Positions 25,547-34,595 are shown, counted from the stretch's first letter. The stretch: 64,000 bases of DNA from Micromonospora sp. R77 (GCF_022747945.1 NZ_JALDST010000001.1:1116001-1180000); one strand, 5' to 3'. Notes: generated by a model not told the origin, from the letters alone. A program made the numbers and translations.

Positions 25547-26284
25547 CTACAGGCCCGACTCGTTGGTACGCACCATGATCCGCCGGCACTCCTCGCAGCG
25601 GACCACGTCGTCCGGGGCGGCCTTGCGGATCCGGGCCAGGTCCGCGCCGGAGAGCTCCAGCCGGCAACCGCCGCAGCGGGCCCCGGTGAGCAGCGCCGCG
25701 CCGAGCCCGGTGTCCTCGCGGATCTTTTCGTAGAGGCCGACCAGGTCGGTCGGGAGGTCACCGGCGAGCGGCTGGCGGGCGGAGCGCTTGAACTCCTCCT
25801 CGCGGGCGATCTCGGCGAGGCTGTCGTCCCGGCGCTGCTCGGTGGCGGCGCGCCGCTCCCGGGCCTCGGCGATCCGCCGCTCGACCCCGTCGAGCACGCC
25901 CTGCGCGGTCTCCCGCTGCTCCATCAGCTCCAGCTCGGCGTCCTCCAGGTCGCTCTGCCGGCGGTTCAGCGAGGCCAGCTCGTGCTGGAGCGCCTCCTGC
26001 TCCCGCGCCGGGATGCCGCCGCCGGCCAGGCGGTTCTCGTCCTTGCTCTTGCGCGCCCGGACCTGCTCGACGTCCTTCTCCATCCGGGTGATGTCCCGGT
26101 CCAGGTCGTCGACGGCCACCTGAGCGCGGACCCGCTCGTCCTCCAGCGCGGAGAGTTCCCGCGCGAGGGCCTCCAGCTCGGCCCGCTCGGGCAGCGTCCG
26201 GCGGCGGTGAGCCAGCTGGGCGAGGGCGGTGTCGATCGCCTGGAGGTCGAGCAGGCGGCGCTGGACCTTCGGGTCAGCCTTCAC
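25547..26284 (-). CDS. Coiled-coil zinc-ribbon protein
   Basis: A 245-residue protein. A long helical hairpin (about residues 5-175, rich in Glu, Arg, Leu and Ala) forms a coiled coil. The C-terminus is a four-Cys zinc ribbon, CGGCRLELSG and CEECRRIMV. This is the C4-type zinc-ribbon family (CT398-like) that actinomycetes keep between nif3 and the RNase H gene. The role is unknown; partners in nucleic-acid or flagellar secretion contexts have been suggested for relatives. The GTG start overlaps the Nif3 stop by 4 nt. Confidence 0.9.
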   Translation of the reverse strand: MKADPKVQRRLLDLQAIDTALAQLAHRRRTLPERAELEALARELSALEDERVRAQVAVDDLDRDITRMEKDVEQVRARKSKDENRLAGGGIPAREQEALQHELASLNRRQSDLEDAELELMEQRETAQGVLDGVERRIAEARERRAATEQRRDDSLAEIAREEEFKRSARQPLAGDLPTDLVGLYEKIREDTGLGAALLTGARCGGCRLELSGADLARIRKAAPDDVVRCEECRRIMVRTNESGL

Positions 26285-27147
26285 GGGCGGGGCTCCTTGT
26301 CGTCGGGACGGGGTGCGGCGGCGTGCACGGTCCACGGGTCGGTGTCCAGGTCGGACACCACGGTCTCGACGCCCAGGGCGTCCCTCAGGTGGGCGGCCAG
26401 GTCGTCCAACCAGGGTCGTTCGGTCGCCCAGTGGGCGGCGTCCAGCAGGGCCGGGCCGCCGGCGGCGAGGTGCTCGCCGGCGGGGTGGTGGCGCAGGTCG
26501 GCGGTGAGGAACGCGTCGACCCCGGCGGCGGTCGCCTCGGCGAGGAAGCCGTCCCCCGAGCCACCGCTCACGGCGAGGGTACGAACCCTACGCCCGGGAT
26601 CCCCGGCGGCGCGAACTCCCCAGGCCGTGACGGGGAGCACCGCGGCGGCCTGCCGGGTCAGCTCCGCGAGCGTCATCGGGGTGGGCAGCTCGCCGATCCG
26701 GCCGATGCCCCGCCCCTCGCCGTCGGCGGGCGAGCCGGGCCGGGGCCGGTGCAGCGGGCGCAGCCCGGTCAGCCCGAACCGGGCGGCCAGGGCGTCGGAG
26801 ACACCCGGGTTCGCCACGTCGGCGTTGGTGTGGGCCACGTGCAGCGCCACGTCCGCCTTGATCAGCTGGTGGACGATCCGCCCCTTGTAGGTGGTGGCGG
26901 CGACCGAGGAGACCCCGCGCAGCAGCAGCGGGTGGTGGGCGACGATCATGTCGACTCCGGCGGCGAGCGCCTCGGCGACCGTCTCCGGCACCACGTCGAC
27001 CACGCAGGCGATCCGGCGTACCGGGAGGGCGGGGTCGCCGAGCACCAGGCCGACCCGGTCCCACTCCTCCGCCCAGCCGGGCGGATAGCGGCGGTCCAGC
27101 AGGGCCACCACGTCGGCCACCGTGGGCGGTGCTGTGGTTGTCCTCAC
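26281..27147 (-). CDS. Nif3-like dinuclear metal centre protein
   Basis: A 288-residue NIF3/DUF34 protein. Metal ligands are visible as AHHPLLLRG (His pair), HTNADVA (His and Asp) and, near the C-terminus, AAHWATERPW (His and Glu). The family forms toroid hexamers with two metals per site. Its biochemical role is unsettled, with GTP cyclohydrolase-like and metal-insertion roles proposed. The GTG at 27147 gives the usual N-terminus (TVADVVALLDRRYPPGWAEE). It is the first gene of the Nif3 / zinc-ribbon / RNase H operon. Confidence 0.93.
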   Translation of the reverse strand: MRTTTAPPTVADVVALLDRRYPPGWAEEWDRVGLVLGDPALPVRRIACVVDVVPETVAEALAAGVDMIVAHHPLLLRGVSSVAATTYKGRIVHQLIKADVALHVAHTNADVANPGVSDALAARFGLTGLRPLHRPRPGSPADGEGRGIGRIGELPTPMTLAELTRQAAAVLPVTAWGVRAAGDPGRRVRTLAVSGGSGDGFLAEATAAGVDAFLTADLRHHPAGEHLAAGGPALLDAAHWATERPWLDDLAAHLRDALGVETVVSDLDTDPWTVHAAAPRPDDKEPRP

Positions 27148-27196
27148 GGCCGGCCAGCTTACCGGCGCGGACCGCGAGCCACGCCGCTGGCGGTCG

Positions 27197-27232
27197 GCAG
27201 GGGCCCCGGACGCGTCGACGAGGGGCCCCTGC
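27197..27232. terminator. 11-bp stem after flavoprotein gene
   Basis: GCAGGGGCCCC and GGGGCCCCTGC are perfect arms around a 14-nt centre, 11 nt beyond the flavoprotein stop on the minus strand. The arms resemble those at 7108 and 7713. Confidence 0.65.
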
Positions 27233-27242
27233 GCACCACCTC

Positions 27243-27800
27243 TCAGGCGACGGGGACGACGGGGGGACGCAGGCCGGTCAGCGCCGCCAGGCCGGCCGAC
27301 CAGGGGAAGGCGTCCAGGTGGCGTTCGCCGGTGCCGGGCGGGTGCAGCGGGACGACGTGGTCGCCGAAGACCACCGCCACCCCCCACTCCCGGAGCCGGG
27401 CCAGGCTCGCCCGGAACACCGGGTGGGCGGCCATCGCCACGTTCGTGTACGGCACCGCCGCGATCGGTACCCCCGCGCCCTGCGCCTCGATCAGCAACCC
27501 GAGGGCGAGGGTGTCGGTGATGCCGGCGGCCCACTTGTTGACCGTGTTGAACGTGGCCGGGCAGACCAGCATCGCGTCCGCCGGGGGCAGCACGTCCGGG
27601 TCGCCCGGGTTCTTGTAGTGGCTGCGGACCGGGTGGCCGGTCTGCCGGGCCAGCGCCGTCCGGTCCACGAACTTCGCGCCGTCCGGCGTGGTGACTACGC
27701 AGACGTCCCAGTCGTCCTGCTGGGCCAGCTCCACGAGCCGACCCACCTGACGCGCCAGCGGCGAACCGCAGACGATGACATAGAGCACCCGGGCGCTCAT
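27243..27800 (-). CDS. HFCD-type flavoprotein
   Basis: A 185-residue FMN-binding fold related to Cys decarboxylases (Dfp/CoaC, EpiD). LYVIVCGSPLARQVGRLVEL is the first nucleotide-binding turn, VVTTPDGAKFVD follows, and PADAMLVCPATFNTVNKWAA is the conserved PxTxNT-like FMN segment. The catalytic role is unknown. In actinomycetes this protein is commonly encoded right after an XRE regulator with a large C-terminal helical part, as here. The two overlap by 4 nt (ATGA). Confidence 0.85.
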   Translation of the reverse strand: MSARVLYVIVCGSPLARQVGRLVELAQQDDWDVCVVTTPDGAKFVDRTALARQTGHPVRSHYKNPGDPDVLPPADAMLVCPATFNTVNKWAAGITDTLALGLLIEAQGAGVPIAAVPYTNVAMAAHPVFRASLARLREWGVAVVFGDHVVPLHPPGTGERHLDAFPWSAGLAALTGLRPPVVPVA

Positions 27801-29023
27801 ACTCCGACTCCCATGTGCTCAGCCAACTCCGCAACGGGCGGAGGCGGCGCACCCCGTGTGCGACGGAGCACGTCCGACATCACCTCGTGGGCGATCGGCC
27901 GGCAGCGGATCTCGGACGGGGCGAGCCGGTCGCCGCGCAGCAGCATCTCCCCCGCGTTGGCGACGTCGCCGAGCTGGGCGTAGCCGCGGGCGATGTCGAG
28001 CAGGTGGTGGGCCCGCCGCTCCGGCAGCAGCGCGTTGAACGCCGGTTCGGAGATCCGGTGGTGGAGCTCCACCGCCCGCCCGCCGTCACCGAGCTCCACC
28101 GCGGCGGCGGCCCGGTGCAGCTCCAGGTTGGTCGGGCCGAACGACGTCCAGTAGTGGTTCTGGTCGCCACCGAGCAGGACGGCTGCCTCCTGGGCGCCGG
28201 TGAACAGGTCGTCGACCGTGGCGGAGTCACCGATCCGGGCGGCGGCCATCGCGCCCTGCAGCAGCAGCATGCCGTAGACCGAGAGCCGGCCCGGGGAGGC
28301 GTCGTTGTCGCCGCCGGGGGCGAGCCGGTTGGCGATGTTGACGTTGAGTTCCAGGGCCGGCCGGGCCCGCCCCATGGCGACCAGGGCGTTGCAGACCCGG
28401 GTGGTGGCGATGCCGGCCAGCAGTTGGTCGTCGGCCCGCTGGGCGACCGCCATCGACCGGTCGGCGGCCAGCCAGGCCAGGTCGCACTCGCCGAGCTTGC
28501 GCAGCACCGAGGAGGCGATCTGATAGACCTGCCCGAGCAGGTGGGCCGCCTCCCGGGCCTGGTCGCCGCCGTAGCCGGCGTCGCCGGCCTGGGCGTCGCG
28601 CAGCAGCTTCGGCAGGGCGCGGGTGAGCATGCCGTAGCGGCCGTACTGGTAGGTGAGCCAGGCGTGGTTGACCGCCTTGCGCATGTCGGCCAGCGGGGGC
28701 GGGTACGGCGCGGCGTCGAAGTAGGCGCTCATCGAGTCGTACCGCTCCAGCGCGGCCCGGATCTCCTGCACCTCGACCTGGTCGATGCAGTTCAACGCGT
28801 CGGTACGGCGTTCCGGGTCCTTGCCGAGCAGCAGTTGCACGTCGACCTGGAGGATGTCGGCGATCTCGTAGAGGACGGAGAACTTGTCGAGCCGGCGTAC
28901 CCCGCGCTCGACCTTGTCCACCCAGCTCTTGGACTTGCCGAGCCGGTCGGCGAAGACCTGCTGGGACATCTTGCGCCGCCCGCGCCAGTACGCCACGCGT
29001 CGGCCTATGGGCAACTCGTCCAT
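27797..29023 (-). CDS. XRE regulator with helical-repeat C-terminus
   Basis: 408 residues. The N-terminal HTH (about 5-60) reads GRRVAYWRGRRKMSQQVFAD and then RLGKSKSWVDKVERGVRRLD. The rest (about 80-400) is all-helical, with TPR-like repeats such as LLGQVYQIASSVLRKLGECD and HLLDIARGYAQLGDVANAGE. This architecture resembles regulators whose C-terminus binds a signal peptide or partner, as in Rap/PlcR-type systems. The ATG at 29023 follows GGGGAGGGG. The downstream flavoprotein is translationally coupled, and the prim-pol-like gene is divergent. Confidence 0.85.
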   Translation of the reverse strand: MDELPIGRRVAYWRGRRKMSQQVFADRLGKSKSWVDKVERGVRRLDKFSVLYEIADILQVDVQLLLGKDPERRTDALNCIDQVEVQEIRAALERYDSMSAYFDAAPYPPPLADMRKAVNHAWLTYQYGRYGMLTRALPKLLRDAQAGDAGYGGDQAREAAHLLGQVYQIASSVLRKLGECDLAWLAADRSMAVAQRADDQLLAGIATTRVCNALVAMGRARPALELNVNIANRLAPGGDNDASPGRLSVYGMLLLQGAMAAARIGDSATVDDLFTGAQEAAVLLGGDQNHYWTSFGPTNLELHRAAAAVELGDGGRAVELHHRISEPAFNALLPERRAHHLLDIARGYAQLGDVANAGEMLLRGDRLAPSEIRCRPIAHEVMSDVLRRTRGAPPPPVAELAEHMGVGV

Positions 29024-29259
29024 GGTCCATCCCCTCCCCGACCCGGTCGCGCTCCCCGGGTCGGTGACCGGCTCTGCCCGTAGGTCTTCAGGTTTTCGCT
29101 GGTCGCACAGTCTGTGCGTCAGCCGTACAGCCAGTCCTCGTACTTTTCGTGCAAGTTGCATGAGCCGTTCGTCAGCTCAACGAGCATGGGTTACGGCAGT
29201 GACGGCGCTCGACGTGTGACATGGGAACCGATCGATCCCGACGAGAGGAGATGGCACAC

Positions 29260-29931
29260 ATGTGGGGGAACGTCGTACCGCGCGTCACTCACCTGTCGCC
29301 CCTGGAACGGGTCCGGCTGCGTCGGGTGGCGGTGCGCTACGCCGCACACGGCTGGCAGGTCACCCCGGGCGCCTGCCTGGCCAACAGCCGTTTCGTCTGC
29401 GGTCGGGCCGGCTGCCCCACCGTCGGCTGTCATCCGGCGCTGGAGAACTGGGAGCACGCGGCCAGCACCGACCCGGCCCGGGTGGCCACCTGGTGGCGCA
29501 GCCGGCCGCACGGGGTGCTGCTGCCCACCGGGCGGGCCTTCGACGTGCTGGAGGTCCCGGCCCACCTCGGCCGGCGCGTGCTGAACGCCGTGGCCACCCA
29601 CCCGGCCGGGCCGGGCGTACGCGGGCCGGTGCTGGTCACGCCCACCGGGCGGTGGATGTTCCTGGTCCGCCCCGGCGATCCGCTCCGCCCCGAGCTGGAG
29701 AACTGCTTCCACGTGGTCCGGCACGGCCCCGGCTCGTGGATCCCGGCGCCCCCGACCCGGCTGCCCGAGGGGACGGTCCGCTGGCTGGTCGCCCCGGAAC
29801 AGGCCCGCTGGCAGCTGCCCGACTCGTACCTGGTGCAGAACGCGCTGATCGACGCGTTACTCGGGGCCGGGGTGCGGCTCACCTCCGACCTGCTCCCCGG
29901 CCACCTTCCGCTGCCCCGGCGCGGCTGGTGA
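29260..29931 (+). CDS. Prim-pol-like domain protein
   Basis: A 223-residue protein similar to the N-terminal bifunctional primase/polymerase (prim-pol) domain. Seen: AVRYAAHGWQVTPGACLANS, CGRAGCPTVGCHPALENWEH, and TDPARVATWWRSRPHGVLLP. Where active prim-pols have a hDhD pair, this protein has FDVLEV, so one Asp is retained and the second is Glu; activity is doubtful. No helicase domain is attached. The start ATG 29260 was chosen for the AGGAG 9 nt upstream. It is divergent from the XRE regulator with a gap of about 236 nt. Confidence 0.75.
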   Translation: MWGNVVPRVTHLSPLERVRLRRVAVRYAAHGWQVTPGACLANSRFVCGRAGCPTVGCHPALENWEHAASTDPARVATWWRSRPHGVLLPTGRAFDVLEVPAHLGRRVLNAVATHPAGPGVRGPVLVTPTGRWMFLVRPGDPLRPELENCFHVVRHGPGSWIPAPPTRLPEGTVRWLVAPEQARWQLPDSYLVQNALIDALLGAGVRLTSDLLPGHLPLPRRGW

Positions 29932-30409
29932 ACGACGGCAGTACGACAGCGACCCCGGCGGTGCCGCCCTCGTTGAACCGGTGACGGCGCGATCGGCGCC
30001 CGGAGCGGGGGTAGAGATGTCCAGAGACGACGCGGCACGGCACACCGACGGCACCGAACCACCCCGGCACCACCGCCGGCCCCGGCGCTGGGCCGGCACC
30101 CGTCCGTTCGGCGCCCGCCCCGGCCGCCCCCGACCCCCGTTCTCCCGCCCCGCCAACACCTACCGCCCCCCACGCTGACCCCTTGCCCCTTCCCCCTTCC
30201 GCGCCGGCCCGGCGCCCGCACCGCGCCGGTGATCATGGACGTGGCGGCACTCAGGGAGATCCACACCGCCGCCAACCCCATGATCAACTCGGCGGGGGCC
30301 GGGTGGGGTGGGGCCGGTGGTGGGGTGATTCATCTTTGCCATCAAGTTCGTAGCGAGCCCACGAGGGGCCCGCTGACCTCCGCGCCGCTCCCGGCGAGCC
30401 GGGTGCGGG
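29932..30409. other. Intergenic region with an inverted repeat
   Basis: No supported gene. A short basic Pro/Arg-rich frame begins at 30017 but looks like GC bias. The region contains the TGATCATGG-armed inverted repeat (30230-30286) and lies beyond the 3' end of the apbE operon. Confidence 0.5.
30230..30286. repeat. TGATCATGG inverted repeat
   Basis: TGATCATGG and CCATGATCA end arms, with inner TGGCGGC/GCCGCCA pairing, give an imperfect stem of about 19 bp with 2-3 mismatches around a centre of about 19 nt. I recall similar GATCATG-ended palindromes scattered in Micromonospora genomes. It could also act as a terminator for the prim-pol-like or the apbE operon. Confidence 0.6.
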
Positions 30410-31186
30410 TCAGTCCGTGACCGGCAGGTCGCGGGAGGACAGGAGCCGGGCATCGTCGGTGACCACGGCGTGCCGGTGGCCGGGGAGGCGGTCCAGCCAG
30501 CCGATGCCCGCCGCACCCATCGCGACGGCGGCGGTGGCGTACGCGTCGGCCACGCCCAGGTCCGCGCCGACCACGGTGACCGAGCGCAGGCCCTCGGCCG
30601 GTACGCCCCGGCGGGGATCCACCACGTGGTGGCCGCGCTCGTAGACGCCGGAGGTGGCGACCGCCAGGTCGGTGCCGGTGAGCACCAGACAGGTGGCCGC
30701 CGGGTCCCAGGGGTGCCGGACGCCGATCCGCCACGGCTCACCGGTCGCGGACCGGCCGCGTACCCGGACGTCACCGCCGGCGTTCAGGCAGTGGTTGACC
30801 GCCCCGGCCGCGCAGAGCCGGTCCGAGGCGACCTGCGCCGACCAGCCCTTGACGTAGCCCGACGGGTCGAACCGGCCGGTGGCGTACGCGTCGAAGAAGC
30901 CGTCGGTGGCGGCCCAGAGGTCGGCGCAGCGCTCCACCACCGTACGCAGGTCGGCGGAGGCGTCGGCGAGCCGCAGCTCACCCCGGTCGAAGCGGCACAC
31001 CTCGCTGTCGTCCCGATAGGTGCTGAACCGCGCGTCGACCTCGTGCAGCCAGGCGAAGGTGTCGTCGGCCAACTCCCGCAGCGTGGCGGCGGGCAGGTCG
31101 TCGGCCAGGTCGAGGCTGATCGCCGTACCCATGACGGGCTCGACCCGGCGCAGGCCGGGACGGGCGGACGGACCCGGCTCGCCCAC
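30410..31186 (-). CDS. apbE: FAD:protein FMN transferase
   Basis: A 258-residue flavin transferase that moves FMN from FAD onto a Ser/Thr of a target protein through a phosphoester bond. Seen: RRVEPVMGTAISLDL at the N-terminus, GRFDPSGYVKGWSAQVASD (flavin site), NAGGDVRVRG, and the metal-binding ADAYATAAVAMG. No signal peptide is visible, so it probably works in the cytosol or on the membrane face. It lies 4 nt after an FMN-binding-domain gene that carries the expected target motif, at the 3' end of the five-gene operon. Confidence 0.93.
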   Translation of the reverse strand: MGEPGPSARPGLRRVEPVMGTAISLDLADDLPAATLRELADDTFAWLHEVDARFSTYRDDSEVCRFDRGELRLADASADLRTVVERCADLWAATDGFFDAYATGRFDPSGYVKGWSAQVASDRLCAAGAVNHCLNAGGDVRVRGRSATGEPWRIGVRHPWDPAATCLVLTGTDLAVATSGVYERGHHVVDPRRGVPAEGLRSVTVVGADLGVADAYATAAVAMGAAGIGWLDRLPGHRHAVVTDDARLLSSRDLPVTD

Positions 31187-31190
31187 CCGG

Positions 31191-31775
31191 TCAGGCCTTG
31201 TCGATCGCGGCCTGGAGCGACTGCTTGTAGGCGGTGCTGGTGTAGGTGGCCCCGGAGACGGTGTTCAGGTTGGCGCTCTGCTTCGCCACCACCTCGCCGG
31301 AGCTGCCGCTGTAGCGGGCCTGCACGTCGTCGCTGCGCAGCCCGGACTGGCCGCCGAGCGGCATGCCGATGGCCGTCGCGTCCACGATCCGGGTGCCGGC
31401 GAGGGTGATCCGGACGGAGAGCGAGCCGTACTTGTAGCTCACCGTCGGGCCGGTCACCGTGCGGGTGGCGGGCTTCGGTGCGCTGGTGGTGGCCCTCGGT
31501 GCGGCCGTCGTCGCCCGGGTGGTGGTCCGCGAGCCCGGGGTCCGGCTCGCGGAGGGGCGGGTCGACGCGGTCGGGCGGGGCGCGGCGGCGGACCGGGTCG
31601 CCCCCGGGGTGGGGGTGAGCCCCGGCGTGGGCGGCAGCGCTCCCCCGGGCACCGCCGGCGCCTGGGCGGCGGGGCGGTCCTGGGCGACCTGGCTGGCCCC
31701 GGGCGAGCCCTTGAGCACCACCAGGGCGGTGGTGCTGGCGGCCAGGCCGGTGATCGCGAGGACGGCGCGACGCAT
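31191..31775 (-). CDS. FMN-binding domain protein, membrane-anchored
   Basis: 194 residues. A short N-terminal hydrophobic segment (AVLAITGLAASTTALVVL) acts as signal or anchor. It is followed by a Pro/Thr/Ser-rich spacer (about 25-108) and an FMN_bind domain of about 85 residues. VSGATYTSTAYKQSLQAA near the C-terminus holds the S-G-A-T flavinylation motif, the Thr being the expected covalent FMN site for ApbE. The domain should sit outside the membrane and accept electrons from the reductase encoded upstream. The ATG at 31775 lies 17 nt after the reductase stop. Confidence 0.88.
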   Translation of the reverse strand: MRRAVLAITGLAASTTALVVLKGSPGASQVAQDRPAAQAPAVPGGALPPTPGLTPTPGATRSAAAPRPTASTRPSASRTPGSRTTTRATTAAPRATTSAPKPATRTVTGPTVSYKYGSLSVRITLAGTRIVDATAIGMPLGGQSGLRSDDVQARYSGSSGEVVAKQSANLNTVSGATYTSTAYKQSLQAAIDKA

Positions 31776-31792
31776 GCGCAGCAGTGCCTTTC

Positions 31793-33211
31793 CTAGAGCT
31801 CGAAGGTGGCGAGGTGGATCTGCCGGCGGGGCACGCCGGTGCGGCGCAGCGCCCGGACCGCCTCGTCGACCAGGCCGGCCGGTCCGCACAGGTAGACGTC
31901 GCGGCGGGTCACGTCGGGCACCAGCCGGCGCAGCCCTTCGGGGCTCATCACCTGGCGGGGCCCGGGATCGTTGCGGGAGCCGATCACGTACCAGACGGAG
32001 GTCTGCCGGGCCTGCGCCAGCCAGTCCAGCTCCTGGTGCATGAGCACGTCGGCCGGGTTCCGGGCGCGGTAGATCAGGGCCGCGCCCGGCGGCAGCTCCT
32101 CCAGCATCGCCCGCAGCGGGGCGATACCGCTGCCGCCGGCGATCAGCAGCGCGCGCTCCCGGGTGCGGTGCGCGGCGGTGAACGTGCCGGAGGGGCCCTC
32201 CGCCCAGACCCGGGTGCCGGGCCGCAGGTCACGCAGGTCGGCGGTGTGCGTGCCGACCACCTTGACGGTCAGCCGCAGCCAGCGGCCGTTGGCGGCGGCG
32301 GAGAGCGAGAACGGGTGCGACTGCCACCAGCCGCCGACATTCAGGAAGCGCCACCGGAAGTACTGCCCGCCCAGCATGTCGATCTGGTTGAGCCGCCGGC
32401 CGGTCAGGTAGATCGAGATGGTGTCCGGGCTCTCCGCCACCACGTCGGCGACCTGGAGCCGGTGCCGCAGGTTGAAGTGCAGCGGCGCGAGCACCCGCCC
32501 CCAGACCAGCGCGGCCAGCACCAGCAGGTAGCCGGCGATCCAGCCGGTGCGGACCGGCCCGGGCTCGAAGAGCTGGGCGCCGTTGCTGAACTGGTGGCCG
32601 AAGCCGAGCAGCAGGGCGGCATAGCTGGTCAGGTGCAGGTGGTACCAGAGCTCGTAGGGCAGCACGGTGCGGATCGCCCGGATGCCGGTGAGCCCGACCA
32701 CCAGCATGATGCCGGCGGCGACGAACGCGGAGACCATGTCCTCGTAGTTGCCGAGCAGCGAGCCGACCTCGCCGAACAGGGACTTGCGCTCCAGCCCGGC
32801 ATAGCCGACCACGATCAGCGACAGGTGGGCGAGCACCGCGACGAGCAGGGTGGCGCCGAGGTCACGGTGCAGCCGGGAGAGGCGTTCCCCGCCGACCCAG
32901 CGTTCCAGCGCGCCGACCCGGCTCATCATCAGCACCTGCACCAGCAGCAGGTAGCCGGCGACCAGGCCGGTGATCCGGCCGGCGGCGGTGAGCAGGTCGG
33001 TGGTGCCGCTCAGCGAGCCGGCCGGGGTGTCGAGCCACCAGGGCAGCACCGCGGCCACCAAGCCGAGCCAGAACAGGGCGGCGAGGGCCCGCCGGCCGCC
33101 GGGCCCGCGCCGGGGCAGACCCGGCGGGGGTACGGGGGCAGCCGAACGGCCGCCGTACGGGGAGGTCGTCCCGGTACGACGGCCGGTGGCCGTGATGTCC
33201 TGGTACGTCAC
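31793..33211 (-). CDS. Ferric-reductase-like flavohaem oxidoreductase
   Basis: 472 residues. The N-terminal half (about 40-250) has six helices with paired His for two haems: LSRLHRDLGATLLVAVLAHL and ELWYHLHLTSYAALLLGFGH. The C-terminal half is a ferredoxin-NADP reductase module: GGQYFRWRF and SHPFSLSAAA bind FAD, and GGSGIAPLRAM and YLCGPAGLVDEAV bind NAD(P). It would pass electrons from cytosolic NAD(P)H through FAD and haem across the membrane. The start GTG overlaps the DUF1501 stop by 4 nt. The natural acceptor is probably the FMN-binding protein encoded next. Confidence 0.92.
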   Translation of the reverse strand: MTYQDITATGRRTGTTSPYGGRSAAPVPPPGLPRRGPGGRRALAALFWLGLVAAVLPWWLDTPAGSLSGTTDLLTAAGRITGLVAGYLLLVQVLMMSRVGALERWVGGERLSRLHRDLGATLLVAVLAHLSLIVVGYAGLERKSLFGEVGSLLGNYEDMVSAFVAAGIMLVVGLTGIRAIRTVLPYELWYHLHLTSYAALLLGFGHQFSNGAQLFEPGPVRTGWIAGYLLVLAALVWGRVLAPLHFNLRHRLQVADVVAESPDTISIYLTGRRLNQIDMLGGQYFRWRFLNVGGWWQSHPFSLSAAANGRWLRLTVKVVGTHTADLRDLRPGTRVWAEGPSGTFTAAHRTRERALLIAGGSGIAPLRAMLEELPPGAALIYRARNPADVLMHQELDWLAQARQTSVWYVIGSRNDPGPRQVMSPEGLRRLVPDVTRRDVYLCGPAGLVDEAVRALRRTGVPRRQIHLATFEL

Positions 33212-34587
33212 GCGTACAGCTTCATCGGGGTGTACTTCTGTCGCGGGAACACCTTGTCCACCTCCGCGGTCGTCAGGCCGAACCGCCCCTGAGCGACGGA
33301 CCCGTAGACGTTGAACATGTTGTTGTACTCAGGTACGTCGCCCGAGTCCAGATCGTTCAACCCGTTCCACGTCCCGAGCAGGGACCCGGCGAGCTTACGC
33401 CCGGACAGGATGCTGACCACCCCACCGTGCCCGTGGTCGGTGCCGCCCCGGTTGGAGGCGACCCGGCGACCGAACTCGCTGGTCACCATGACCGTCACGT
33501 CCGCGGACCGGTCACCGAGGTCGGTGAAGAACGCGGCCAGCGCGGTGGCCAGCTCGTTGAGCTTGCGCCACAGGTTCCCGCCGTCCTGGGTGCCCTGGTT
33601 CTCGTGGGTGTCGTAGCCGCCCATGCCGACCGTGGCGACCCGGACGTTCGCGCCGCCCTTGATGAGCTGGGCGAGCTGCTGGAAGGCGGAGCCGACGCCC
33701 TCGTACTTCACCCCGGCCACCGCCTGGTACGGCTTCGCGGCGAGCTTCTGCGCGGTGGCCAGCGCGCCCATCCCCTCCAGGACCGCCTCCTCGACCGGGT
33801 GGTTGATCCCGGTGAAGAGCCCCCGGATCGCCTTCTCGGTGGCGGCCCGGTACTTGTCGTCGCCGTTGAGCCGCAGCTCACCGACGTTGTTCAGGGAGAT
33901 CGCGCCGTTCACGCCGACCAGCGAGCGGGGCAGCGTGCTGCCGATGCCGACACTGCGGAAGGCGGTGCCCTTGCCGAGGGTGTCCACCAGGCTGTCCAGC
34001 CAGCCCCGGCCGCCGGTCTCGCCGGGCAGGCCGCCCAGGTTGCAGGCATCCGCGGCCTGGAAGTGGCTGCGGGACAGCCGCGGGTCGGAGACCGCCGGGA
34101 CGAAGCCCAGCTGGCCGGCCTTGAGCCACTTCTCCAGCGGGGCGAAGGCGCTGGTCAGCTTGAAGCCGCGGCCCAGGGCCAGCGAGTCGTTGCCGAGCAG
34201 CAGGTCGGGGCGGCTCTTGGCCAGCACCGGGTCGCCGTCCGGGGCGACCAGGCTCAGCCCGTCCAGCCCGCCGTAGAGGAAGACGTGGATCAGGGTGCCG
34301 GTCTTGGTCGCCGCGAAGGAGGCCGAGGTGGTGACGAACTGGGCGGTGGCCAGCGCGGTGGCGGTCGCCGCCGCGCCGGCGACGAAGGTACGCCGGGTGA
34401 CGCCCCGCCCGTCCTGCTGGGCCTCCTCCAGCTCCTCCAGCCGGCGGTAGCGGTCCGCCTCGGCGGCGTTCTCCGCCGCCACCAGGTCGGCCTCCGCGCG
34501 CAGCAGCGCCTCGGCCGGGTTGTCGGCCAGTCGCCGCAGGTCCGGGCATTCGGGGTGCAGGGGGTACGAGTACACAGGATTCTCCAT
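33208..34587 (-). CDS. DUF1501 family exported protein
   Basis: 459 residues. After a polar N-terminal leader of about 60 residues comes a twin-arginine signal, VTRRTFVAGAAATATALATA, predicting Tat export of a folded, perhaps cofactor-bearing protein. The DUF1501 domain follows (FLYGGLDGLSLVAPDGDP, SRSHFQAADACNLG, GMGGYDTHENQGTQDGG, TSEFGRRVASNRGGTDHGHG). Its Asp/His-rich motifs resemble the alkaline-phosphatase/sulfatase superfamily. Function is unknown. It is paired, as is common, with DUF1800, and overlaps the reductase gene by 4 nt, which ties it to the flavin chain. Confidence 0.9.
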   Translation of the reverse strand: MENPVYSYPLHPECPDLRRLADNPAEALLRAEADLVAAENAAEADRYRRLEELEEAQQDGRGVTRRTFVAGAAATATALATAQFVTTSASFAATKTGTLIHVFLYGGLDGLSLVAPDGDPVLAKSRPDLLLGNDSLALGRGFKLTSAFAPLEKWLKAGQLGFVPAVSDPRLSRSHFQAADACNLGGLPGETGGRGWLDSLVDTLGKGTAFRSVGIGSTLPRSLVGVNGAISLNNVGELRLNGDDKYRAATEKAIRGLFTGINHPVEEAVLEGMGALATAQKLAAKPYQAVAGVKYEGVGSAFQQLAQLIKGGANVRVATVGMGGYDTHENQGTQDGGNLWRKLNELATALAAFFTDLGDRSADVTVMVTSEFGRRVASNRGGTDHGHGGVVSILSGRKLAGSLLGTWNGLNDLDSGDVPEYNNMFNVYGSVAQGRFGLTTAEVDKVFPRQKYTPMKLYA

Positions 34588-34595
34588 CGAATGCC

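Noticed and set aside
30017..30178. 53-codon frame rich in Pro and Arg
   Set aside because: Low complexity, poor ribosome site, no homology; composition is explained by GC bias.
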